Shown one piece after another: positions 6,183 through 12,567 of a DNA stretch of 15,095 nt. The notes under the pieces were generated by a model. The model worked only from the letters and a program-made list of their open reading frames with translations, did not search any database and had not been told where the DNA came from. The DNA is taken from NCBI GenBank assembly GCA_050744165.1, contig JBOGGN010000052.1, positions 1 to 15,095 on the forward strand. Reading direction: 5' to 3'. Position 1 is the first letter of the stretch. The number at the start of each line of letters is the position of its first letter. The DNA comes from JBOGGN01 sp050744165 (lineage in GTDB: Bacteria > Actinomycetota > Acidimicrobiia > Acidimicrobiales > Palsa-688). A program made the translations under genes and the position numbers.

Positions 6183-6725
6183 ATGCTCTATGTCACCGGG
6201 CTGGCTCTGCTCGCCGGCGCCGTGATCGGGCTGGCCACCGGAGGACGACCCCGGTTCGTCATGCAGCACAAGGTCCGGGCCGGCTGGCTGGTTCTGGTGG
6301 GCTTCGGGCTCCAGGTGCTCTCTGGTCGTATCGACCGGGTGACACTGTCCACCGTCGCCGTCTTGCTCGGCGCGGCGGCGTTGCTCGCCTTCGCCGCTCT
6401 CAACCCCAGCCTGACCGGCATCGGCGTCGTCGCCGTCGGGGTGGCGGCCAACGCCCTCGTCATCGGCCTGAACGACGGCATGCCGGTGCACCCGGCGGCG
6501 GTGGTGGCCGCCGAAATCGCCTCCGCGGCCCAGGTGCCGAGCCTCGACTACGGCACCCGGCACCGCCAGGAGCAACCAGGCGACCGGCTGCAGTTCCTCG
6601 ACGACCGCATCCCCCTCCCCGCGTTCCACGAGGTGATGTCCTTCGGCGACCTCATCCTGGCCGTCGGGGTCACCGATGCCGTGGCCCACCTGCTCCGAAA
6701 AGTCCCTGGCCACACCCGCGCCTGA
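6183..6725 (+). CDS. DUF5317-type integral membrane protein
   Basis: The 180-residue product has four to five predicted membrane segments: about residues 3-20, 33-48, 55-73, 78-97 and a last amphipathic segment near 152-171. Features that recall the actinobacterial DUF5317 family are the charged QHKVRAGWLVLVGFGLQ turn (28-44), the LNDGMPV motif (96-102) and the C-terminal DRIPLPAFHEVMSFGDLILAVG stretch (141-162). No biochemical function is established for that family. The start is an ATG without a ribosome site, probably leaderless. The gene converges on the FolP2-like gene and its TGA lies in a shared hairpin. Confidence 0.8.
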   Translation: MLYVTGLALLAGAVIGLATGGRPRFVMQHKVRAGWLVLVGFGLQVLSGRIDRVTLSTVAVLLGAAALLAFAALNPSLTGIGVVAVGVAANALVIGLNDGMPVHPAAVVAAEIASAAQVPSLDYGTRHRQEQPGDRLQFLDDRIPLPAFHEVMSFGDLILAVGVTDAVAHLLRKVPGHTRA

Positions 6726-6762
6726 CCGCCGGGATGGCCCCCTAGCCCCGGAACCCGTCAGG
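6721..6762. terminator. bidirectional hairpin containing both converging stop codons
   Basis: The outer stem CCTGAC/GTCAGG (6721-6726 with 6757-6762) and the inner stem CCGGG/CCCGG (6729-6733 with 6747-6751) form an interrupted hairpin. The DUF5317 stop TGA (6723-6725) is in the left arm and the FolP2-like stop (minus TGA, 6760-6758) is in the right arm. No T-run follows, so termination efficiency is uncertain. Confidence 0.5.
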
Positions 6763-7648
6763 TCATGTTGTGGACCGGCGCCCGCGGCTGGCGCCACCCG
6801 AGCACCGCCTCGGTGGTACGCACCGCCGACACCGCGGCTGGCACGTCATGGACCCGGACGATGCGGGCGCCGGCCACGATCGACAGCACGGTGGCAGCCA
6901 ATGTGCCCCCCAGGCGCTCGGTGACGGGCCGGTCGGTGACCTCCCCGATGAAGTCCTTGTTGGACACCGCCACCAACAGCACGTGGCCCAGGGCCGCGAT
7001 CTCCTCCAGACGGCGAGTCAGCTCCAGCGAGTGGAAGGTGTTCTTGTTGAGGTCGTGACCGGGGTCGACCACGATCTGCTCCTCGGCCACTCCGAGCGCT
7101 TTGGCGGCCGCCACTCGCCCCTCCAGGAAGGACGCCACCTCGGCCACTACGTCCCCATACGTCGGGCGGGGCCACTTGGTGCGCGGCGGCGCCAGTGAGT
7201 GGGTGACGATCAGCGTGGCGCCCGTGGCGGCCGCCAACTGGGCCATGGCAGGATCCCGCAGGCCCGATGTGTCGTTAATGACGTCGGCGCCTGCGTCCAG
7301 TGCCCTCCGAGCGACTCCGGGCCGAAACGTGTCGATCGAGATCACGGCGTCCGTCCGCCCACGCAACTCGGCGATAAGGGGGATGACCCGATCGAGCTCG
7401 TCGGCCTCGGTGACGTCGGGCCCGTTCAGGAACGGGACGCCGCCGATGTCGAGCCAGTCCGCGCCGTCGGCCACCGCCCGCTCGCCTGCCTCCACGGCCG
7501 CGTCGAGGGCAAATGTCGCCCCCATGTCGAAGAACGAGTGCGTGGTCCGGTTCACGATCGCCATGACGGCCACCTGGCGGCGAAAGTCGAACTCCCGCTT
7601 GCCGATGCGCCGGCGCGGTTGGTCGATGTCAGCGGCTCTGGGAATCAC
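6758..7648 (-). CDS. folP2: FolP2-like dihydropteroate synthase family protein
   Basis: Dihydropteroate synthase joins p-aminobenzoate to the pterin diphosphate in folate synthesis. The 296-residue TIM-barrel product carries altered family motifs: VMAIVNRTTHSF (residues 28-39), DIGGVPFLNG (67-76) replacing the usual GESTRPG loop, ISIDTF (103-108), NDTSG (125-129), DPGHDLNKNTFH (195-206), SNKDFIGE (229-236) and RVHDV (265-269). These closely follow mycobacterial FolP2 proteins rather than FolP1. The changed second loop, which normally contacts the sulfonamide/pABA site, fits the view that FolP2 is not a standard folate enzyme. GTG 7648 is chosen because the longer frame to 7780 gives a low-complexity leader, and TACAAC lies 6 nt upstream. 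The gene stands alone. Confidence 0.88.
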   Translation of the reverse strand: MIPRAADIDQPRRRIGKREFDFRRQVAVMAIVNRTTHSFFDMGATFALDAAVEAGERAVADGADWLDIGGVPFLNGPDVTEADELDRVIPLIAELRGRTDAVISIDTFRPGVARRALDAGADVINDTSGLRDPAMAQLAAATGATLIVTHSLAPPRTKWPRPTYGDVVAEVASFLEGRVAAAKALGVAEEQIVVDPGHDLNKNTFHSLELTRRLEEIAALGHVLLVAVSNKDFIGEVTDRPVTERLGGTLAATVLSIVAGARIVRVHDVPAAVSAVRTTEAVLGWRQPRAPVHNMT

Positions 7649-7654
7649 CGGCCC

Positions 7655-7660
7655 GTTGTA
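7655..7660 (-). promoter_or_regulatory. -10-like hexamer for leaderless FolP2-like gene
   Basis: TACAAC on the minus strand ends 6 nt before GTG 7648, with no Shine-Dalgarno sequence between. This is the spacing expected if transcription starts at the start codon. A -35 element is not clear. Confidence 0.35.
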
Positions 7661-7755
7661 GCAGAGCCGCTCCAGCGGATGTCCCGGCCGCCTTTGTGCT
7701 CCCGCGAGCGAGCATCGGATAGGTCGGGCGGGCCCGTACCCTCCGGGGGACGGCC

Positions 7756-7784
7756 GGGGTTGGGCGAGGAAATTTTCCAACCCC
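7756..7784 (-). terminator. possible hairpin after the secreted protein gene
   Basis: GGGGTTGG (7756-7763) and CCAACCCC (7777-7784) are perfect inverted arms around a 13-nt A/T-rich loop. The hairpin lies 14 bp beyond the stop of the minus-strand gene that ends at 7798. No T-run follows on the minus strand, so this is a weak terminator candidate. Nothing else was recognised in the 149-bp spacer. Confidence 0.35.
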
Positions 7785-7797
7785 TAGTCGAGACGCT

Positions 7798-8700
7798 TCA
7801 GTTGTCCCGGTAACTGGCGAGGAAGGCGTTCAGCGACACGGTGCACAGCTGCTGCTTGGCGAGCGGGAGGGTGCATGTTGCCAGCCAGCTGCCGCTCGGA
7901 TTGCCGGGGTAATAGGTCATCGCCCCATCGGCGGGGTTCGCCCCGCCCGAGGGCACCGCGTCGCCTGCGATGGTTGGCGGGTCCTGGAAGGTGACCACGT
8001 TGGCGCTTTGCTGGTGCACCGTCTCGGCCGCCTGGCGGGTGGTAGGACACGGCCGGCCAAAGGCGGTCTGGAACTCCTGGGCGGCGGCGCCGAACAGGGG
8101 GCACGCCTGGCTGGTGGTGCAGCTGGAGCACGCCGAGGTCTCCTGGCCCGCCACCGCCTCCACGGTGGACAACGGATCCAACAGCCACCCGGCGCCGCTG
8201 CCGCCGGACGGCGGAGTCACGCCGTCGGGATAGACGACCACACCGCCGCTTCCGTCGGCGCCGAAGGCGGCCCGGCAGTGCCAGCCTCGGGGGGCCACCA
8301 GGCGCATGGTTGCGTGGCTGTCGCCATAGACCGCCAGCTGCGCCTGGACTGAGGCCGGCACCGAGACCTCGACAGTGCTCGGCTGGGTGGGTGCTGCGGG
8401 CGGTGGAGTGATGCCGAAGGTGGTGGGGCACACCACCAGAGGCAGACCAATGGTCCCCACCGCCGCGGTGGTCGGCGTCACGGTGGTGGCGCTCCCGGAT
8501 GTGGTCGTGGCGCTGGTGGCGCTCCCCGGCGAGGTCGTTGTCGCCGCAGGTGGCGCGGCCGCCCCGGGAGCTTTGGATTTGGCGGGACGGTGCGAGATCA
8601 CCGCCAGGACCACCCCGACCAGCACGAGGATGACGGCGGTGATGGCGAAGGTCACGAGTGGATTTGAGCCGCTTCGTCCACGGGGCAGGTTCGAGAACAT
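7798..8700 (-). CDS. membrane-anchored extracytoplasmic protein with conserved-looking cysteines, function unknown
   Basis: The 300-residue product has a short basic N-terminus, one membrane helix (about residues 15-35) and a Thr/Ser/Ala-rich linker (about 43-80) typical of actinobacterial surface proteins. A globular outer domain follows, with eight cysteines at 91, 142, 191, 194, 200, 218, 276 and 286. The even number outside the membrane suggests disulfide bonds. The stretch LVAPRGWHCRAAFGADGSGG (134-153) looks like a conserved domain core, but I cannot name the family. ATG 8700 is preferred to the longer frame to 8862. GATAAT lies 6 nt upstream, and the longer leader would cover the divergent promoter. 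No enzyme motif is seen. Confidence 0.8.
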   Translation of the reverse strand: MFSNLPRGRSGSNPLVTFAITAVILVLVGVVLAVISHRPAKSKAPGAAAPPAATTTSPGSATSATTTSGSATTVTPTTAAVGTIGLPLVVCPTTFGITPPPAAPTQPSTVEVSVPASVQAQLAVYGDSHATMRLVAPRGWHCRAAFGADGSGGVVVYPDGVTPPSGGSGAGWLLDPLSTVEAVAGQETSACSSCTTSQACPLFGAAAQEFQTAFGRPCPTTRQAAETVHQQSANVVTFQDPPTIAGDAVPSGGANPADGAMTYYPGNPSGSWLATCTLPLAKQQLCTVSLNAFLASYRDN

Positions 8701-8706
8701 CGGCGA

Positions 8707-8737
8707 ATTATCGACAGGTTCTGCGCACCGCTGTCCA
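8707..8737 (-). promoter_or_regulatory. probable leaderless promoter of the secreted protein gene
   Basis: On the minus strand GATAAT (8712-8707) matches TATAAT at five of six bases and ends 6 nt before ATG 8700. TGGACA (8737-8732) matches TTGACA at five of six but with a long 19-nt spacer. No ribosome site lies between the hexamer and the ATG. Confidence 0.5.
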
Positions 8738-8812
8738 CCTCTCCTTACCCGGAACTGGGTCTCCGCCGCCTCCGGACTTTTCCCCAACCCTGCCCCATGG
8801 TCTACTGGAGCG

Positions 8813-9064
8813 GTGGACGATCCGATCCTGGCGCGCCGGGCGCGGGTCGCCCGCTGGGCCAACCTCGGCCAGCAGCTGGGCTACGGCCTGCTGGGCGTGG
8901 CCGTGGTCGCCTTCTTGGTGGCCTACGTCGCCAACTTCCCGGCGCCCGCGGTGGCCGTCAGCGTGGCTGGCTTGATCGGCTGCTGCGTGATGCTTCCGCC
9001 GGCCATCATCGCCGGCTTCGCCGTCAAGGCGGCCGAGCGCGAGGAGCGACAGTCGGGCCGGTAG
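8813..9064 (+). CDS. small two-helix membrane protein, function unknown
   Basis: The 83-residue product begins MDDPILARRARVARWANLGQ, a basic amphipathic segment. Two membrane helices follow (about residues 23-41 and 45-70), then a charged tail (KAAEREERQSGR). The second helix contains adjacent Cys57-Cys58. No named family is recognised. The in-frame reading continues upstream to 8375 through antisense of the neighbouring gene. GTG 8813 is preferred because the composition becomes protein-like there and TCTACT lies 6 nt before it. GGAG at 8807-8810 is too close for a normal ribosome site, so the start is probably leaderless. The alcohol dehydrogenase gene begins 11 nt after its stop, so the two are likely co-transcribed. 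Confidence 0.7.
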   Translation: MDDPILARRARVARWANLGQQLGYGLLGVAVVAFLVAYVANFPAPAVAVSVAGLIGCCVMLPPAIIAGFAVKAAEREERQSGR

Positions 9065-9075
9065 CCTCGGGGCCG

Positions 9076-10191
9076 ATGACCCGGGCGGCGGTGCTCATGG
9101 CGGTCGACCAACCCCTCGAGATCCGCGACGACATTGAGGTGGACGAACCGAAGGCCGGCGAGGTTCGGGTTCGCATGCTCGCCTCCGGGGTGTGCCATTC
9201 GGACCTGTCGATGCAGAACGGCACCCTGCTGACGCCGACCCCGGTGGTGCTCGGCCATGAGGGCGCGGGCGTGATCGAGACGCTGGGCGAGGGTTCCGCG
9301 GATCAGTTCGGGCTGGCGGTGGGCGATCACGTGGTGATCTCGTGGGTGCCGCAGTGCGGGGCGTGTTTCTTCTGTGGGCGGGGGCAGCCGGAGCTGTGCG
9401 AGACGACGCAGATGAGCGTGGCCATGGCCTGCCTGCTCGACGGCACGACCCGCTTCCGTGCCGGCGGCATGGCGCTGCGGCAGATGTCAGCGGCCGGCAC
9501 CTTCGCCGAGACCAGCGTCATTCCCGCCGTCAGCGCCATCAAGGTCGACCCCACGCTGGACCCGAAGGTGGCCGCCCTGATCGGCTGCGGGGTCCTTACC
9601 GGCGTCGGGGCGGCGCTCAACACGGCGCAGATCGCCGAGGGCGACACCGTCGCCGTGGTCGGCTGCGGCGGGGTCGGCCTCAATGTCATCCAGGGCGCCG
9701 CCATCGCCGGGGCCGGCGAGATCATCGCCGTGGACCTCAACCCGGCCAAGTTGGAGCTGGCCCGCACCTTCGGGGCCACGGCCACGGTCGACGCCAGCAA
9801 TCGGGACGCGGTCAGCGGTGTCATGGAGCTCACCCACCAGCGGGGGGCCGACGTGGCTTTCGAGGTCATCGGCCTCCAGCGCACCATCGACCAGACGATC
9901 GGCATGACGAGGCGAGGCGGCCAGGCAGTGCTCGTCGGCGTGCCCCGCATGGACGCCGTGGTCAATGTGGCCGCCTTCTTCGGTGTCGTCCTGGCCGAGA
10001 AGACGATCCGCGGCTGCTGGTACGGCGGCTCCGATGTCCGCCGGGACATTCCCCGCATCGTCGACCTGTACCGCCAGGGAAGGCTCAAACTGGACGAGTT
10101 GATCTCCCAGACCATTCGCCTCGATCAGGTGAACGACGCCTTCGAGGCGTTGCGCCAAAGCGCGGTCGCCCGGACGGTGATCGAGTACTGA
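9076..10191 (+). CDS. zinc-dependent medium-chain alcohol dehydrogenase
   Basis: The 371-residue product belongs to the medium-chain dehydrogenase/reductase family, which oxidises alcohols or reduces aldehydes with a nicotinamide cofactor. Catalytic zinc ligands are Cys40 (GVCHSD), His61-Glu62 (GHEGAG) and Cys171 (LIGCGV). Structural zinc ligands are the four cysteines 94, 97, 100 and 108 (CGACFFCGRGQPELC). The Rossmann motif GCGGVG is at 196-201, and Asp220 at the end of the second strand favours NAD(H) over NADP(H). Length and motifs resemble class III-like and long-chain actinobacterial enzymes. The substrate cannot be told from sequence. ATG 9076 follows TAGCCT by 8 nt, with no strong ribosome site. 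Confidence 0.92.
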   Translation: MTRAAVLMAVDQPLEIRDDIEVDEPKAGEVRVRMLASGVCHSDLSMQNGTLLTPTPVVLGHEGAGVIETLGEGSADQFGLAVGDHVVISWVPQCGACFFCGRGQPELCETTQMSVAMACLLDGTTRFRAGGMALRQMSAAGTFAETSVIPAVSAIKVDPTLDPKVAALIGCGVLTGVGAALNTAQIAEGDTVAVVGCGGVGLNVIQGAAIAGAGEIIAVDLNPAKLELARTFGATATVDASNRDAVSGVMELTHQRGADVAFEVIGLQRTIDQTIGMTRRGGQAVLVGVPRMDAVVNVAAFFGVVLAEKTIRGCWYGGSDVRRDIPRIVDLYRQGRLKLDELISQTIRLDQVNDAFEALRQSAVARTVIEY

Positions 10192-10205
10192 AAACCGCGC
10201 CTTGG

Positions 10206-10373
10206 CTATCGGGTGCCGGGACCGCCCACGCCGCCCGGGGGGACGATGCGGTGGCGGCGCCGCCGGGCCTTGGCGGCGATGAGGCTGACTGCGGCACGCT
10301 GCGCCGGGGCGGGCCGGATAGGCTCCGGGGGCCGCGTTGAATCGCGAGGCGGCGAGGTCCGCGGGGCCCTCAT
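10206..10373 (-). CDS. candidate small basic protein divergent from the tetR gene (uncertain)
   Basis: A 55-codon frame from ATG 10373 to TAG 10208-10206 has mostly G/C third positions. Its product is Pro-rich, then Ala-rich, then very basic (KARRRRHRIVPPGG). It is more protein-like than the Arg/Gly-rich plus-strand frame over the same bases. It would converge on the alcohol dehydrogenase gene with a 14-bp gap and diverge from the TetR gene, a common layout for a regulator and its target. No family is recognised and no ribosome site is visible. The region could equally be non-coding. Confidence 0.3.
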   Translation of the reverse strand: MRAPRTSPPRDSTRPPEPIRPAPAQRAAVSLIAAKARRRRHRIVPPGGVGGPGTR

Positions 10374-10391
10374 GCGACGAGAGTTCGGTAG

Positions 10392-10413
10392 TGACTAGTC
10401 ATCTTCTCCTAGT
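10392..10413. promoter_or_regulatory. palindromic site upstream of the TetR regulator, possible operator
   Basis: TGACTAGTCA (10392-10401) is a perfect 10-bp palindrome. CTAGT recurs at 10395 and 10409, 14 bp apart. The surrounding stretch 10385-10430 is clearly A/T-richer than its flanks, as expected for a promoter. A TTGACT (10418-10423) is a possible -35 with no clear -10. TetR-type proteins often bind such sites in their own promoter region, but this is inference. The rest of 10374-10499 holds nothing recognised. Confidence 0.35.
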
Positions 10414-10499
10414 TAGTTTGACTGTTTTCGAGGCGCCGCGCCAGGAGTGGCATTGGCGGCTCGCTTCCTGGCGTATTTCCTCCGATTTCTCCCGGTTCC

Positions 10500-11195
10500 A
10501 TGGCGGCGATTGAGCCCCAACAGATCCGAGGTCGGGTTGCCGCCAGCCGGCTCCCCGCCGCCCGGCGCCGCCGCCAGCTGCTCGATGTGGCCACCGACGT
10601 GTTCGCCGAACGGGGTTTTCACGGCACCTCCATGGATGAGGTGGCCGAGGCGGCAGGCGTCACCAAGCCGGTCCTCTACCAACACTTCGACTCCAAGCGA
10701 GAGCTCTACCTGGAACTGCTGGAGGACGTCGGTAACCGCCTCGTGACGATGGTCACCGACGCCGTGGCTCTGGAGAGCGGGCCCCGCCAGCGGGTCGAGG
10801 CCGGATTTCGGGCTTACTTCGAGTTCGTGGCCCAGCAGACCAACGCTTTCACCCTGTTGTTTCTGAGCGGCGCCCGGCGTGACGAGGAGTTCGCGGACAC
10901 CGTTCGCCGGGTCGAGGACGCCATGGCCGATGCGGTAGCGGCGCTGATCGAGGCCGATATCTCGCCCGACCACCGTCAGCTGCTCGGCTACGGGATCGTG
11001 GGGCTGGCCGAGGTGACCAGCCGCCACTGGGCGGGCTCCCGGAACGCGGCCTCCCTCACCCGAGCCGAACGGGCGGCCGAGGCCAGCCGGCTGGCTCGGC
11101 GGGTCAGCGAACTGGCGTGGGCTGGGTTGCGGGGGGTGCACCGCGATCCACCCACCGACGGCGCCGGGTCCGCGGCCGCCCCGGCGGCTGGCTAG
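10500..11195 (+). CDS. TetR/AcrR family transcriptional regulator
   Basis: The 231-residue product has an N-terminal helix (RRQLLDVATDVFAERGFHGT, residues 24-43). The helix-turn-helix DEVAEAAGVTKPVLYQHFDS (46-65) is diagnostic of the family, followed by KRELYLELLEDVG. The C-terminal all-helical ligand and dimer domain runs from about 80 to 205. The last 25 residues are Gly/Ala/Pro-rich. About 20 residues precede the DNA-binding domain, starting with ATG 10500. There is no clear ribosome site before it. The ligand and targets cannot be assigned. The adjacent candidate ORF and alcohol dehydrogenase are the nearest possible targets. Confidence 0.9.
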   Translation: MAAIEPQQIRGRVAASRLPAARRRRQLLDVATDVFAERGFHGTSMDEVAEAAGVTKPVLYQHFDSKRELYLELLEDVGNRLVTMVTDAVALESGPRQRVEAGFRAYFEFVAQQTNAFTLLFLSGARRDEEFADTVRRVEDAMADAVAALIEADISPDHRQLLGYGIVGLAEVTSRHWAGSRNAASLTRAERAAEASRLARRVSELAWAGLRGVHRDPPTDGAGSAAAPAAG

Positions 11196-11199
11196 GCGG

Positions 11200-11224
11200 C
11201 GGCGCCGGGTTTAGTCCGGCGCCG
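11200..11224. terminator. bidirectional GC hairpin between tetR and the M23 gene
   Basis: CGGCGCCGG (11200-11208) and CCGGCGCCG (11216-11224) are perfect 9-bp arms around a 7-nt loop. The minus-strand stop TAA of the peptidase gene (11213-11211) lies in the loop, and the tetR stop ends 4 bp before the stem. There is no T-tract, so strength is uncertain. Confidence 0.6.
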
Positions 11225-12317
11225 GGGGATCGTGCTCGGCCGAGCCCGAGCGTGGCCGGAACCCGTAGCGCATCACCGCCAGGTCCAGGCACACGAGCAG
11301 GGCACCGAGCGCCGTCAGCGCGGGGACGGTCTCCGACCGTGCGGCGGCTGGCCGGGTGAAAATCGGCTGGGACAGTGCCCCCTTGGTGACCGGCTGCGCC
11401 ACCTTGACCGGTGCCGGCGTCGTGCTGGCGACCGTCGTGGTGGTGGTGGTCGAGGAGTCCTTGATCGAGGCGATGAGCCCCGGAGCCGCCTTGATGGCGG
11501 CTGCCATGTAGCCGTCGAGGATCGGTTTGCCGTCGATGCCGGCGCCGCCGTTGGGATGGATCTCGAAATGCAGGTGGGGGCCGGTGGCGTCGCCGGTGGC
11601 GCCGATGAAGCCGACCACCTCGCCCTCGGTAACCGCCGACCCGGTAGAAAGCGTCTTCACAGTGGCGCTCATGTGAGCCAGCAGGTAGTACGTCTTGTCC
11701 GGCCCGGTCACGATGGCGGTCATCCCGTAGCCGTCAGGATCGGTGTCGTTGTAGGCCAAAGTGCCCGCGATGGGCGAACGGATCGGCGTGCCCATGGCGG
11801 CGTCGAGGTCGATGCCCTCGTGGTTGTGCGGCGACGGGGTGGCCCGGAACTCCAACCAATCGTCAGTCCACGACGCCTGGCCCGCGATCGGGAACTGGCC
11901 CATGCCAACGATCAGCGCCTGCTGCTGGGTGTACCCCATCGCTTGCAGCGGCGCCAGGGCCTGGATCAGTGCCGAGTTGTTGCTGGGCGGCGTCCGGTGC
12001 ACCGAGTTGGCCAGACCCTGCATTCCGCGAACCTCGGCCGGCGACACGGTGGTCGTGGTCGTTGTGGTGGTTGGTGGCCCGGGCTTGGTGGTGGTCGTGG
12101 ACTTGGCGGAGACGGTGGTTGTCACCGTCGTCGTAGCCGCTTTGACGGTGGTGCTGGTGGTCCGGGGAGGCAGCGTGGTGGTGGGAACGACGGTGGCCGT
12201 GACCGTCGGCGTGGCAGCAGCCGGCTGCGTGGCAGCCGGCTCGGTGGGGACGGCCTGGCCGGCACCCGCCGATGCCCAGGCCACGAGCAGCGTCATCCCG
12301 GCCATGGCCATGGCCAA
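11211..12317 (-). CDS. M23-family metallopeptidase with Thr-rich linkers and C-terminal membrane anchor
   Basis: M23 peptidases cut peptidoglycan peptides; inactive relatives regulate cell wall enzymes. Numbering from TTG 12317, residues 7-22 resemble a signal peptide core ending near AGAGQA. A Thr/Pro/Val-rich linker spans 25-92 and the M23 domain about 150-270. The zinc site is complete: His166 and Asp170 (HEGID), His215 (LLAHM) and His248/His250 (HLHFE), so activity is likely. A second Thr run (289-300) leads to a hydrophobic helix (about 332-349) and a basic cytoplasmic-type end (RYGFRPR), giving a surface protein held at its C-terminus. The start is unclear. Only TTG 12317 or ATG 12311/12305 are in frame, and none gives the basic n-region of a signal peptide. 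A one-base frameshift upstream would supply one. Confidence 0.87.
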   Translation of the reverse strand: MAMAMAGMTLLVAWASAGAGQAVPTEPAATQPAAATPTVTATVVPTTTLPPRTTSTTVKAATTTVTTTVSAKSTTTTKPGPPTTTTTTTTVSPAEVRGMQGLANSVHRTPPSNNSALIQALAPLQAMGYTQQQALIVGMGQFPIAGQASWTDDWLEFRATPSPHNHEGIDLDAAMGTPIRSPIAGTLAYNDTDPDGYGMTAIVTGPDKTYYLLAHMSATVKTLSTGSAVTEGEVVGFIGATGDATGPHLHFEIHPNGGAGIDGKPILDGYMAAAIKAAPGLIASIKDSSTTTTTTVASTTPAPVKVAQPVTKGALSQPIFTRPAAARSETVPALTALGALLVCLDLAVMRYGFRPRSGSAEHDPPAPD

Positions 12318-12423
12318 ACGAGCGGCGAGGATTTTTCCCGCCCTGGCTTGTGTACCTCGATCCCGATCGCCGATGGCACATTCTTACGACCGGCGGCCGG
12401 TGGCACCAGTGGCCGGCGGGATT

Positions 12424-12429
12424 TAGTCT
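12424..12429 (+). promoter_or_regulatory. -10-like hexamer for a leaderless small ORF
   Basis: TAGTCT ends 6 nt before GTG 12436 and 9 nt before ATG 12439, without a ribosome site between. The spacing fits transcription starting at the start codon. No convincing -35 was found. Confidence 0.4.
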
Positions 12430-12435
12430 CAAACG

Positions 12436-12567
12436 GTGATGCCCCCGACGCCGCCGACCGAGCCCGGACCTGACCAGGCGGCCTGGGACTCTGTGCCGCC
12501 CGCCCGGCCGGCACAGCTCTCGGGCGACACCATCGTCGAGGGCGATCCGGGAGCGCTCGGGTGGTAA
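12436..12567 (+). CDS. candidate small Pro-rich ORF coupled to the dioxygenase gene
   Basis: A 43-residue frame starts at GTG 12436 (or ATG 12439) and ends at TAA 12565-12567. That stop shares a base with the alternative dioxygenase start ATG 12567 (TAATG) and runs past GTG 12561. About 85 percent of its codons end in G or C. The product is Pro-rich at first (MPPTPPTEPGPDQ) with a polar end (DTIVEGDPGALGW). No family is recognised. The promoter-like hexamer at the right distance and the overlap with the next gene suggest a short leader protein or a translated 5' region. Chance opening is possible in DNA this GC-rich. Confidence 0.45.
   Translation: MMPPTPPTEPGPDQAAWDSVPPARPAQLSGDTIVEGDPGALGW

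Noticed and set aside
6156..6797. In-frame upstream extension of the second crotonase (496 residues in total)
   Set aside because: The added residues are His/Gly/Gln-rich antisense of the DUF5317 gene and have no crotonase similarity; ATG 6155 starts a normal-length protein.
8701..8862. Longer N-terminus of the eight-cysteine secreted protein
   Set aside because: It would read through the divergent promoter region and the neighbouring gene start, and would bury the membrane helix behind 54 low-complexity residues.
10213..10398. 61-residue plus-strand frame before the tetR gene
   Set aside because: Arg/Gly-rich composition typical of a shadow frame; the opposite-strand frame is more protein-like, though itself uncertain.
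12038..12140. GGT-type simple repeat as a separate element
   Set aside because: It is explained by Thr/Val-rich linker codons of the M23 peptidase on the minus strand.
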